Positions 1 to 7,178 of a stretch of DNA of 64,000 bases are shown here, one piece after another. Source of the DNA: Kitasatospora azatica KCTC 9699 (GTDB taxonomy: Bacteria; Actinomycetota; Actinomycetes; Streptomycetales; Streptomycetaceae); NCBI RefSeq assembly GCF_000744785.1, contig NZ_JQMO01000002.1, positions 1,922,001 through 1,986,000 on the forward strand. The letters are read 5' to 3'. Position 1 is the stretch's first letter. The number at the start of each line of letters is the position of its first letter. The translations under genes and the position numbers were made by a program. The notes beneath the pieces are model-generated. The model worked only from the letters and a program-made list of their open reading frames with translations, had not been told where the DNA came from and ran no database searches.

Positions 1-296
1 GCGGCTCCCGTGACTCCCGGGGCGACAAACCGGCGGTGCATGGCGGTGAAGCCGAACTCCGGCTTCCCTTCGATGCCGACCTTCTCGATCGCGGGCGCCA
101 GCCTCTCCTGCATGAAGCGGTTGAAGTCGTCCTCCGCTTTCCACACGTCGGTGACCCGCAGGCCGTCCGCGTCGAACCAGGCAACGTGGAGGACAGCGCC
201 GTCCGGCGTCTGCTCCTCCCAGCGGACCAGGTCACGGACCGCGTCGTACTGCGCGGGCGTGGCACCCGCCCAACTGAAAGACAAAACGACAGCCAT
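1..296 (-). CDS. Hypothetical protein, C-terminus cut by window edge
   Basis: The minus strand is open from an ATG at 294-296 to the window edge. The product begins MAVVLSFSWAGATPAQYDAV and reads on without a stop for about 98 residues. GGGAG lies about 7 bases before the start. The composition (short beta strands, 'HVAWFDADGLRVTDVW', 'AIEKVGIEGKPE') resembles small dimeric alpha/beta-barrel proteins of actinobacteria. That family link is an impression from the pattern, and no function is assigned. Its C-terminus lies outside the window. Confidence 0.7.
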   Translation of the reverse strand, partial: MAVVLSFSWAGATPAQYDAVRDLVRWEEQTPDGAVLHVAWFDADGLRVTDVWKAEDDFNRFMQERLAPAIEKVGIEGKPEFGFTAMHRRFVAPGVTGA

Positions 297-637
297 GGCA
301 GTGCTCCCATCACTTTCGTGCTTTCCAGGCTAACCCTCCGTGCCGGACCGCTCCTTGGCTGCGGGCAATAGCGAGGCATGACGTCCATGAGGGTCGGCAT
401 CCGATGGAGCCCTGACGTCGGGTGCCCATGGCTGGGCTGGACAGCCCGGGTCAGGGCCCACCTCCCCGAAGGTCGCTCCGGAGTCATGTCCGCGCCAGCG
501 TCACGCCGGCAAAACGCTGCGGACGCCCACGTGTTCGGGGGCACCGGCAACGAGGCTGGCTGCAGGGAAAAGCGGCGGTGCATCAGAATGAGCGAGTGTC
601 CGGCAGTGCAGCCGGGTGGATCCGGAGGTCCCAGTTC
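297..637. other. Gene-free stretch between divergent genes
   Basis: This 341-bp stretch separates the minus-strand partial gene from the plus-strand gene at 638. It must hold both promoters. I see no clear hairpin, repeat or coding pattern. An in-frame upstream ATG at 422 would extend the next gene but is not supported by its paralogue. Confidence 0.5.
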
Positions 638-1789
638 ATGACCCGCTACAGCATCGACCCCGACCGGCACGTGCTGATCGGCTCCTGGGGAACGGGCGAG
701 GGCGACCTCGCGACCCGAGTCGCCGCTCTTCCCGCCGATTGCGCGGTTGGTGTGCTGTTGGGTCTGGCTCGTGCGCTGACCCAGGTCTCCGAGGCTGCCT
801 GGCATACCTACACCCACCCAGCCAGCGCCGCACCCTCGCTGGAGCCCAACAGCGAGGGCTGGCAGCGCGACCAGGAACGCGCCGTCTTCGGCGAAGTTGC
901 CAGCGCGATCAGCGAGCCGAACCTGCCCCGCGGCGGCACGATGACCGTCTCCTACAGCCCGCTGCTCGAATCCGCGCACCGTGTCGGGCGCGCCCTGCAC
1001 GATATCGCCGACCCCGAACTGACCAAGGCCATGCTCGCCGAAGCAGCGGTCGAGCTGGCCGCGGTCGAGAGAGCCGAGCTGGGCGACCTGGCCGGCCGCG
1101 CCCAGCAGGCCGTACTGCTCAGCCGCGAGGACGCATCCCCCGTCCAGGTCGCCGCCGCCGACCACCTCCTCGAGCAGGACCCGTTCGGCCCCGCCGAACT
1201 CTTCTTGGCGATCGACCCCACCGCCGCGGCCGTCGCCGCGGCCCACTGGCTCGCCGCCGCGGCCGAAGTCGCCGCCGAAGCCTCCGGAACCCACCCCACC
1301 CAGGTCGTCCTGGAAGCCGACAACATCCAGGCCCTCCCGCACGAGACCCCCACCCTCGTCCTCGGCCTCATCGACGACGGAGCCACCCCGCGCGAGGCCG
1401 TCACCGGCCTGGTACGCCACGCCATGCACGTCACCGACGGCCTGCTGCCCGACCCCGCCGCCCTGCGCGAGCAGCTCGACGACCTGGAGGAGACCCTCGC
1501 CGAGTACACCGGTGAGGACGCACCCGGCCTCGCGGACGTCGCCCTGCGCCTGACCCCGCTCGACCCCCGCCGTCCCGCCCGCGACCTCCTGGAAGACCTC
1601 CTCGCCGGCATCCACGCCTGCTGGCTCTTGCACAGCGAGTACAACGACCTTGACGAAGAGAACGACTCCGACGACGAGGAAGGAGAGTGGGACGACGAAC
1701 AGGCCGAACTGCACCAGGACCGCAGCCGCCAGCACTTCGCCCAACTCGTCCGCGAAACCGCCGCCACCCACCGCGAACGACTGCTCTGA
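638..1789 (+). CDS. Conserved unknown protein paired with integrase (copy 1)
   Basis: The product is 383 aa of unknown function. The start ATG at 638 has GGAGG at 624-628, and its N-terminus MTRYSIDP aligns with MTRYCVDP of the paralogue at 45464, which decides against the in-frame ATG at 422. The two proteins stay alignable to the end, for example the shared 'YSPLLE/N.AHRVGRAL', 'LGDLTGRAQQAVLLSREDAS' and 'LTPLDPRRPARDLLEDLLAGI' blocks, and both carry a strongly acidic stretch (DEENDSDDEEGEWDDEQ here) near the C-terminus. It is predicted soluble, mostly helical and Ala-rich, with no recognised catalytic motif. In both copies the next gene downstream is a tyrosine integrase, so it is probably part of the integration module or an immunity/accessory factor of the element; that is inference. 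Confidence 0.8.
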   Translation: MTRYSIDPDRHVLIGSWGTGEGDLATRVAALPADCAVGVLLGLARALTQVSEAAWHTYTHPASAAPSLEPNSEGWQRDQERAVFGEVASAISEPNLPRGGTMTVSYSPLLESAHRVGRALHDIADPELTKAMLAEAAVELAAVERAELGDLAGRAQQAVLLSREDASPVQVAAADHLLEQDPFGPAELFLAIDPTAAAVAAAHWLAAAAEVAAEASGTHPTQVVLEADNIQALPHETPTLVLGLIDDGATPREAVTGLVRHAMHVTDGLLPDPAALREQLDDLEETLAEYTGEDAPGLADVALRLTPLDPRRPARDLLEDLLAGIHACWLLHSEYNDLDEENDSDDEEGEWDDEQAELHQDRSRQHFAQLVRETAATHRERLL

Positions 1790-1820
1790 CCTCCCGCACC
1801 CGCAGCAGTCCGCCGGCGAA

Positions 1821-1869
1821 ATCCGACCCCGCCGCTGATCACGGACAGTGACTAAAGGTGGGGTCGGAT
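1821..1869. terminator. Inverted repeat after the unknown gene
   Basis: Ten-base arms ATCCGACCCC (1821-1830) and GGGGTCGGAT (1860-1869) pair perfectly across a 29-base loop. It lies 32 bases after the stop of the 383-aa gene. No T-run follows, so it may be a weak terminator or a protein-binding site. The second module has an unrelated but stronger hairpin in the same place (46721-46759). Confidence 0.4.
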
Positions 1870-1944
1870 CCCGTTCCCCGACCGCAGCCGTGCCACTGCG
1901 ACCCGCTTCACTCGCTCACCCGCGGCCGAACCAGCGACTCGACC

Positions 1945-1958
1945 GCGACCACCATGCG
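1945..1958. repeat. GCGACCACCATGCG repeat, possible integrase arm site
   Basis: The 14-mer GCGACCACCATGCG occurs here and at 3397-3410 on the far side of the integrase gene, with a 13-base match (TGACCACCATGCG) at 2067-2079 over the integrase start. The second module has it at 46842-46855 (one mismatch) and 48299-48312. Direct repeats flanking int and close to the core site are typical of arm-type sites of tyrosine integrases; the role is inferred. Confidence 0.4.
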
Positions 1959-1997
1959 CTCACCACCGCCTCAACCAGCCCTGTGACCTGCGACGAT

Positions 1998-2018
1998 CCC
2001 TTGCGCTGGCGCCAAGGG
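1998..2018. promoter_or_regulatory. CCCTTG..CAAGGG palindrome upstream of integrase
   Basis: CCCTTG (1998-2003) and CAAGGG (2013-2018) form a dyad 57 bases before the integrase start. The same block, 'GATCCCTTG..CTGGCGCCAAGGG', is conserved at the same place in the second module (46895-46915) although the surrounding sequence differs. A conserved dyad there suggests an operator or an RNA hairpin controlling integrase expression. Confidence 0.45.
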
Positions 2019-2074
2019 TGGCCCAAGCGAACCCTGAGAGGAACGCCTGCTCACGAGCCGCCGAGGTGACCACC

Positions 2075-3391
2075 ATGCGATCCACAACCCGCGACCGCGG
2101 ACGCGTCTACCGGCGCTGCGGCTGCCGCGACGACCTACGCCGCCAGCTCGGCGCCCACTGCCCCCACCTCGCCACCGACCCCGGCCACGGCACCTGGACC
2201 TACGCCGTGGACGTCCCCTGGCCCGACGGCCGCCGCCACACGGTACGCCGCGGCGGCTACCCCAACGAGGACGCCGCCCGCACCGACCTGCACCGCTTCC
2301 TCGACGGCCAGGCCTACGGATACACCCCCGACCCCCGCCAGACCCTCGGCGACTACCTGACCGCCTGGCTCGCCGCCCAGGAACTGCGACTCAAGCCCAC
2401 CACCCTCGCCCGCTACCGCGCCTACGTCCACCAAGACCTCATCCCCACCCTCGGCCACATCCCCCTCGACGACCTCGCCTACGGGCACATCGACCACTAC
2501 GCCCGCGCCCAACTCAAGGCAGGCCGAGGCCGCGTCACCGTCCACCGCATCCTCGCCACCCTCTCCAGCGCCCTCGGCGCCGCCGTCCTGCGCCACCGCC
2601 TCGGGCACAACCCCGCCAAACCCGCCATCGTCCCCCGCCCGCCCACACCCGAACGCCGAATCTGGACCCCCGACGAAGCCGTCCGCTTCCTCGACTACAC
2701 CCACGAGCACGACCCGCTGCTCGCCCGCCTCGTCGAACTCATCATCAACACCGGCATGCGCAAAGGCGAAGCCCTCGGCCTGCACTGGGACGACGTCCAC
2801 CTCGACGACAGTGTCCTGTTCGTCCGCTACACCCTCTCCACGGTCGACAACCGCTACGCCGTCCTGACCGCCCCCAAGACCCCCAGCAGCCTGACCTGGA
2901 TCGCCATCAACAAGCGCGCCCGCCGAGCCCTCGAAGACCAGGCCGACCAGCACTTCCTCGGCCTCGCCGTCCCCGCCCACGGCTACGTCTTCCAACACCA
3001 CGGCCGCCCCCTCGACCCGACCCACGTCCTCAGGCGCTTCCACAAACTCTGCGACAAGGCCGGCGTCCCCCGCATCGGCGTCCACGACCTGCGCCACCTG
3101 GCCACCACCCTCGCCCTCGACGGCGGCGTCCCGTTCGTGATCGTCTCCAAGACGCTACGCCACCGCACCCTGTCGACCACCGCGAACATCTACAGCCACC
3201 TCACCCGCCAAGCCGCCCGCGAAGCCGTCGACGCCATCGGCCGCCTCCTCGACTCCGCGGAACTGGCCCTCCACGCCGCCCAACGCGCAGACCGGCCACG
3301 GAATCTGATCGAACAATTCCGCGACCACCTCACCGACCGCCGGCGCCGCAGCCGGCGCGAACACGCAGGCCACGCACCCGTCCCGCTGTGA
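2075..3391 (+). CDS. Site-specific tyrosine recombinase/integrase (copy 1)
   Basis: The product is a 438-aa phage/ICE-type integrase. The ATG at 2075 follows a GAGGTG element and matches the start position of the copy at 46980. An N-terminal cysteine cluster (C15, C17, C29) precedes an AP2-like DNA-binding part, then a SAM-like core-binding domain (about 88-180) and the catalytic domain (about 198-395). The catalytic set is present: R229 (NTGMRKGEAL), K268, H337-D-L-R340, H363 and Y373. It ends about 90 bp before the tRNA-Pro-derived att site at 3482, the usual position for an integrase that uses a tRNA 3' end. The protein and DNA are nearly identical to 46980-48293, so the two elements are close relatives or arose by duplication. 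Confidence 0.93.
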   Translation: MRSTTRDRGRVYRRCGCRDDLRRQLGAHCPHLATDPGHGTWTYAVDVPWPDGRRHTVRRGGYPNEDAARTDLHRFLDGQAYGYTPDPRQTLGDYLTAWLAAQELRLKPTTLARYRAYVHQDLIPTLGHIPLDDLAYGHIDHYARAQLKAGRGRVTVHRILATLSSALGAAVLRHRLGHNPAKPAIVPRPPTPERRIWTPDEAVRFLDYTHEHDPLLARLVELIINTGMRKGEALGLHWDDVHLDDSVLFVRYTLSTVDNRYAVLTAPKTPSSLTWIAINKRARRALEDQADQHFLGLAVPAHGYVFQHHGRPLDPTHVLRRFHKLCDKAGVPRIGVHDLRHLATTLALDGGVPFVIVSKTLRHRTLSTTANIYSHLTRQAAREAVDAIGRLLDSAELALHAAQRADRPRNLIEQFRDHLTDRRRRSRREHAGHAPVPL

Positions 3392-3396
3392 GCGGT

Positions 3397-3410
3397 GCGA
3401 CCACCATGCG
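3397..3410. repeat. GCGACCACCATGCG repeat downstream of integrase 1
   Basis: Second exact copy of the 14-mer seen at 1945-1958, now between int and the att core. It is followed by another ACCACCAG half-copy. It is conserved at 48299-48312. Likely an arm-type integrase site. Confidence 0.4.
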
Positions 3411-3435
3411 ACCACCAGCTGACAGAACACCAGAA

Positions 3436-3466
3436 AGGCCGCTCCCGCCAACGGCGGAAACGGCCT
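3436..3466 (+). terminator. Stem-loop after integrase 1
   Basis: AGGCCG (3436-3441) pairs with CGGCCT (3461-3466), and the inner CCGCC/GGCGG arms pair around a 3-base loop. The sequence is identical at 48338-48368. It lies 45 bases after the integrase stop and just before the att repeat. It could end the int transcript and shield the tRNA. Confidence 0.5.
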
Positions 3467-3481
3467 ACGACCTGCGTAAAA

Positions 3482-3528
3482 GCAAGTCGGGACGACAGGA
3501 TTTGAACCTGCGACCCCTTGACCCCCAG
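3482..3528. repeat. Attachment site repeat: 3' half of tRNA-Pro
   Basis: These 47 bases are identical to 48384-48430. Read on the minus strand, 3487-3528 is the tRNA-Pro(GGG) sequence from the anticodon loop to the discriminator base; the 5' half is absent. A truncated tRNA copy in direct repeat with the intact gene, each preceded by an integrase, marks the junction between two tandem elements: it is the proximal site of the left element and the distal site of the 3529-48430 element. Confidence 0.88.
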
Positions 3529-3550
3529 AGGGGTTCAAGTAGTGTCCACA

Positions 3551-3577
3551 GCCGAGGCCTCGAAGCCTCGGCTTTTT
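3551..3577 (+). terminator. Intrinsic terminator next to the att site
   Basis: GCCGAGGC (3551-3558) and GCCTCGGC (3565-3572) form a perfect 8-bp stem with a 6-base loop, followed by TTTTT. It points rightward and would stop transcripts leaving the left element before they enter the second one. Confidence 0.75.
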
Positions 3578-4056
3578 CGCTGCGCAACTGGATTGGAAGC
3601 AAGGGAAGTTGACGAGAACGACAGGCAGCCTTTGACAGCAGGGCGCGATTGCAGATGACATCCGGTCAGCGTTCAGTTCGTGCATAGATGCCCGTTTTCG
3701 CCCATGGGCGCTCACTGGAGCTCACCGCGTGTGGTCCCAAAGTGGTCCCAGAGCGCTCAACCCGCTCCAGTCACTGCGAGCAACAGAAATCTGGCAGCTC
3801 GTCAGCAGACACCCCGTCGGCAACACGCAGCGGTCCACCGAGCAGTGCCACTGACCGAGTGGGTCGCCTCGGGCAGATCAAGAGCGCCTACCCATCGGCT
3901 ACGCATTGTGATCTTCCGGGCGGTGTGTCGTCTTGAGCGTGTCCTGTCCGGCTGGTTCTGACGTGCCTCGCGCACCGCCCCGCACGCTCTGCCGACACGC
4001 CGAGCCTCCCGGCGAACCTGGGCCTCGGAATCACCCAGTCCAAGGAGGAACCACCC
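3578..4056. other. Gene-free stretch before third integrase
   Basis: About 480 bp between the terminator and the third integrase. No convincing reading frame is seen on either strand. GGAGG lies just before the ATG at 4057. It should hold that gene's promoter. Confidence 0.45.
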
Positions 4057-5307
4057 ATGGCGCAGCGCACGACACGAGGCCGGGTCTACCGCCGGTGTGG
4101 GTGCCAGGACGAGAACAAGAAGCAGCTCGGCCCCTGGTGCATGCGACTGCTGGAGGACGCGAAGCACGGCACATGGACCTACGCCGTCGACCTCGCCCCC
4201 GAGGACGGCCGGCGCCGAACCCGCCGAAGGGGCGGCTTCGCCAGCCGCACCGAGGCCGCCCGCGAGATGGCCGCCGCCCTGGGCGGCGAGCTGCGCGGCG
4301 TCTACGAGAACCGCCGCACCACCGTCGCCGGCTACCTACGCGAATGGCTCACCATCAAGCAGCCGACCCTCGCCCCGAACACCTACGCCGGCTACAAGGC
4401 CTGCGTCGAACGGGACCTCATCCCCGCCTTCGGCCACCGCAGGCTCCTCGACCTGCGCGCCAAGCACATCGACGACTGGATCACCGCCCAACTCGCAGCG
4501 AAACGAGGCACCGTCACCGTCTACCGGGCCGTCTCCACCCTGCGCAACGCGCTGAACGCCGCCGTCCGCTCCTGGCGCCTGCGCTACAACCCCGCCAAAC
4601 ACTCCGTCCCGCCCAAGCCCCGCGCAGAGGAACGCACCTGCTGGACGCCCGAGCAGGCCGCGACCTTCCTGCGCCACAGCACCCAGAACTACGCCGACCA
4701 GCTGACCGATCTCTTCGAGGTCATGCTCGGCACCGGCATGCGCCGCGGCGAAATCCTCGCCCTGCACTGGTCCGACGTCCACCTCATGGACCGCAAGCTC
4801 TTCGTCCGCTGGACCCTGGCCGCGGTCAACAACGGCAAACTCCACCTCGGCCAACCCAAAACCCCCGCCAGCCGCGCCTGGATCAGCCTCTCCCCCAGAG
4901 TCATGACCACCCTCCACCGCCAAGCCGCCATCCAGATGGCAGCCCACCCCAACGGGCGTCTCGAAGGACTCGTCTTCTCCCACGGCGACGGATCACCCCT
5001 GCGACCCCAGTGGGTCCTCGACCAGCTCCGCAAGCGCACCGCCGAGGTCGACCTCCCCAAGATCGGCCTTCACGACCTGCGACACACCGCCGCCAGCATC
5101 ATGATCGCCATGGGCATCCCCCTGGCCATCGTCTCCAAGACCCTGCGCCACGCCACCCTCGCCACCACCATCAACCTCTACGGCCACCTCTTCAAAGACT
5201 CCGCCGACCAAGCCGTCAACGCCCTCGCCAAAGCACTCGACCAAGCCGACGCCGAGCGTGAGGACGCCCCGGCTGCCATCGACGCGTCCGCTCGCTTCGC
5301 CGCGTAG
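4057..5307 (+). CDS. Third tyrosine recombinase/integrase
   Basis: The product is a 416-aa tyrosine recombinase with an AAGGAGG ribosome site 9 bases before the ATG. The N-terminus keeps the same cysteine-containing signature as the other two integrases (GRVYRRCGC, then C28, then HGTWTYAVD), so all three belong to one subfamily, but the rest is clearly diverged. The catalytic set is complete: R229 (GTGMRRGEIL), K268, H339-D-L-R342, H365 and Y375. It sits about 530 bp inside the left end of the island, away from the integrase that adjoins the intact tRNA. It may be a leftover of an earlier element, or serve a different att site; no second att pair was found for it. Confidence 0.9.
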   Translation: MAQRTTRGRVYRRCGCQDENKKQLGPWCMRLLEDAKHGTWTYAVDLAPEDGRRRTRRRGGFASRTEAAREMAAALGGELRGVYENRRTTVAGYLREWLTIKQPTLAPNTYAGYKACVERDLIPAFGHRRLLDLRAKHIDDWITAQLAAKRGTVTVYRAVSTLRNALNAAVRSWRLRYNPAKHSVPPKPRAEERTCWTPEQAATFLRHSTQNYADQLTDLFEVMLGTGMRRGEILALHWSDVHLMDRKLFVRWTLAAVNNGKLHLGQPKTPASRAWISLSPRVMTTLHRQAAIQMAAHPNGRLEGLVFSHGDGSPLRPQWVLDQLRKRTAEVDLPKIGLHDLRHTAASIMIAMGIPLAIVSKTLRHATLATTINLYGHLFKDSADQAVNALAKALDQADAEREDAPAAIDASARFAA

Positions 5308-5469
5308 AGCCCTGCTGGCAGAGCGACTTGGGCAAGGTCGACTGTCTGCCGAAATTCGGATGGTCTGTCCGGAGTCGCAGGTATCCTCCCTTTACGGTGG
5401 CCGGCACCTCATCCCGACCGGTCGCCCTGCTGGCCAACTCCCTTGGCCAGCAGGCATGGAAGGACCCCT

Positions 5470-6603
5470 GTGATAGATCTCAGCAACTACGAGTTGCTCT
5501 GGCCTGCCGATCTCTTCATCGCCGAGGCCAACCACATCGCGGCATCCGGCCGGCGGGACTGGACCTCCAGGGCCGAATGGCTGCTCACCGAGGCGTTCCA
5601 GGGATCCAGTGCCTGCTCGGACTTCGAGAACCTGCCCGCCACGGCCTCCAAGGCCGACGACCCTTGGGGGCAGCCCGCCCCTCCTGCGTGGGTGCAGGCT
5701 CCGGTGCTGACGCAGCGGACGTGGTTTCGGGAGTTGGCCGACCAGGCGAAGGAGATCCGGCACTTCACGGAGCCCCGCCCCTACTGGCCGCACCGCCAGG
5801 GGCAGGTCACCCCCAAGACGTCGGCGCACCCGGACTCGGTGCGCCTCGGATTCGCCCGGCTGGTCATGGAGATGCACGGCAACGGCTACCTCGCCGAGCA
5901 CTTCGGCGAGGAGTGCGTCGACGTCGACGAGAAGCTGCCGGACGCAGCCGAGGTCTTGGAGCTACGCCTGGGCATCGCACAGCTGTGGCCTCTCAAGCCG
6001 CAACAGTGGGACGAGGACACGTTCTTCGGCCTCGTGGAGGTCTTCCACGACCTGGTGTCGCGTCCGCGCGACCGCTACTTCCATGACTGGAACCAGTGTG
6101 GCTGGCACCACCGGGAGTTCCACGCCGGCCCCGCCCGGGTGCTGTACCGGTGGCGGGTGAACCGGCTGCTCGACGGTGCCGGAATCCACTACCGGCTCGC
6201 CGATGAGGGAGAGGACCAGGGGCGCCTGGTGGCCGTGACGGACGACGCCCGCGCCGACCTCGTCCACCGTGCCCTGGCCGTGACCGACCCCGACATCAAG
6301 CAGCGCACCGCGCACGCCATCGCCCTCTACCGCGGCCGCGGCGCAGCCATCGAGGAGAAGCGCTCAGCGATCATCGCCCTGGCGGGCATCCTCGAGGAGC
6401 GGCGCGACCTGATCCGCACGGAACTCGGCAAGCCCGACGACGGCGCATTGTTCATGGTCGCCAATAAGTTCGAGATCCGTCACCGCGACGCCTCCCAGCA
6501 GGAGGACTACGACCCGGCGTTCCTCGACTGGATCTTCTGGTGGTACCTGGCCACGGTCGAACTCACCACCACACTTGCCGGGCGCCAACATGTCGGCGGC
6601 TGA
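5470..6603 (+). CDS. Unknown protein with HEPN/Abi-like C-terminal motif
   Basis: The product is 377 aa. I chose the GTG at 5470 because GGAAGG lies 6-7 bases upstream; an in-frame TTG at 5443 lacks a good ribosome site. The N-terminal half is aromatic-rich (WPADLFIAEANHIAASG, PRPYWPHRQGQ) and unrecognised. The last third is helical and ends with 'ANKFEIRHRDASQ..YDPAFLDWIFWWYLATVEL', a pattern I associate with HEPN/Abi-type proteins of bacterial defence loci, where an R/N-x(4)-H motif can be an RNase centre. The gene faces the protease-ATPase operon, tail to tail with the GNAT gene (31-bp gap). The defence role is inference. Confidence 0.6.
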   Translation: MIDLSNYELLWPADLFIAEANHIAASGRRDWTSRAEWLLTEAFQGSSACSDFENLPATASKADDPWGQPAPPAWVQAPVLTQRTWFRELADQAKEIRHFTEPRPYWPHRQGQVTPKTSAHPDSVRLGFARLVMEMHGNGYLAEHFGEECVDVDEKLPDAAEVLELRLGIAQLWPLKPQQWDEDTFFGLVEVFHDLVSRPRDRYFHDWNQCGWHHREFHAGPARVLYRWRVNRLLDGAGIHYRLADEGEDQGRLVAVTDDARADLVHRALAVTDPDIKQRTAHAIALYRGRGAAIEEKRSAIIALAGILEERRDLIRTELGKPDDGALFMVANKFEIRHRDASQQEDYDPAFLDWIFWWYLATVELTTTLAGRQHVGG

Positions 6604-6634
6604 ACTGGTCACCTTGGCCGGGCTGCTCCGTCTT

Positions 6635-7120
6635 CTACTTCAGCGGCCGGTTGAGGCGCTCGGTGGAGACGTTGCGGCGCCGGAGGAAGGCCGACATCGC
6701 CCTGGAGTAGGGGCCGTCGATGTGGAACTGCCCGTAGCGGTGCTCCAGGTCGATCCAGACGACGTCCATGAGCCCTCTCCCCCGCTCGTAGGGGTGGATC
6801 CAGATCCAGTCCATCCACCACACGCCGTCCTCCATCGCGAAGCCGGCAGCGCCCGCGGCGATCGGGAACGTGGCGTGGAAACGCCGGGAGACGAACAGCA
6901 CGCCCTCTACGTCGCTGCGTTCAGTGCTGAACGGGGCGACGTCGTTGTTCGTCTCCCGCCGGAATTGTTGGCCGATCACATCGACGGCCTCGCGCAGGGC
7001 CTTGCTGTCCGCGACGATCACTGACCTGCTCGGTCGCTCCATTCCGAGCAGCGGAACCATCCGGATGTCGAAGCGCGGAGGATCGCCGTAGTACGCCAAC
7101 TCGCTGTCCTGCCCGTCCAT
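6635..7120 (-). CDS. GNAT-like N-acetyltransferase
   Basis: The product is 161 aa. The start ATG at 7118-7120 follows GGGAGCAGG. The middle has two beta segments leading to 'WIWIHPYERGRGLMDVVW', which fits GNAT motif A (R/Q-x-x-G-x-G/A, acetyl-CoA pyrophosphate binding), and ends in 'YSRAMSAFLRRRNV', typical of the C-terminal helix. The substrate is unknown. It lies 58 bp downstream of the subtilase gene on the same strand, so it is probably the third gene of that operon and may modify or cooperate with the protease-ATPase pair. GNAT calling rests on one motif; moderate certainty. Confidence 0.6.
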   Translation of the reverse strand: MDGQDSELAYYGDPPRFDIRMVPLLGMERPSRSVIVADSKALREAVDVIGQQFRRETNNDVAPFSTERSDVEGVLFVSRRFHATFPIAAGAAGFAMEDGVWWMDWIWIHPYERGRGLMDVVWIDLEHRYGQFHIDGPYSRAMSAFLRRRNVSTERLNRPLK

Positions 7121-7178
7121 ACCTGCTCCCGCCCCCCTTGTCGTGATGCTCGATTGGCCGCTGCCTGCCCGGTGTCAC

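Noticed and set aside
422..637. N-terminal extension of the unknown gene at 638
   Set aside because: The paralogue at 45464 starts at the MTRY position with a ribosome site in both cases, and the extension has no coding character.
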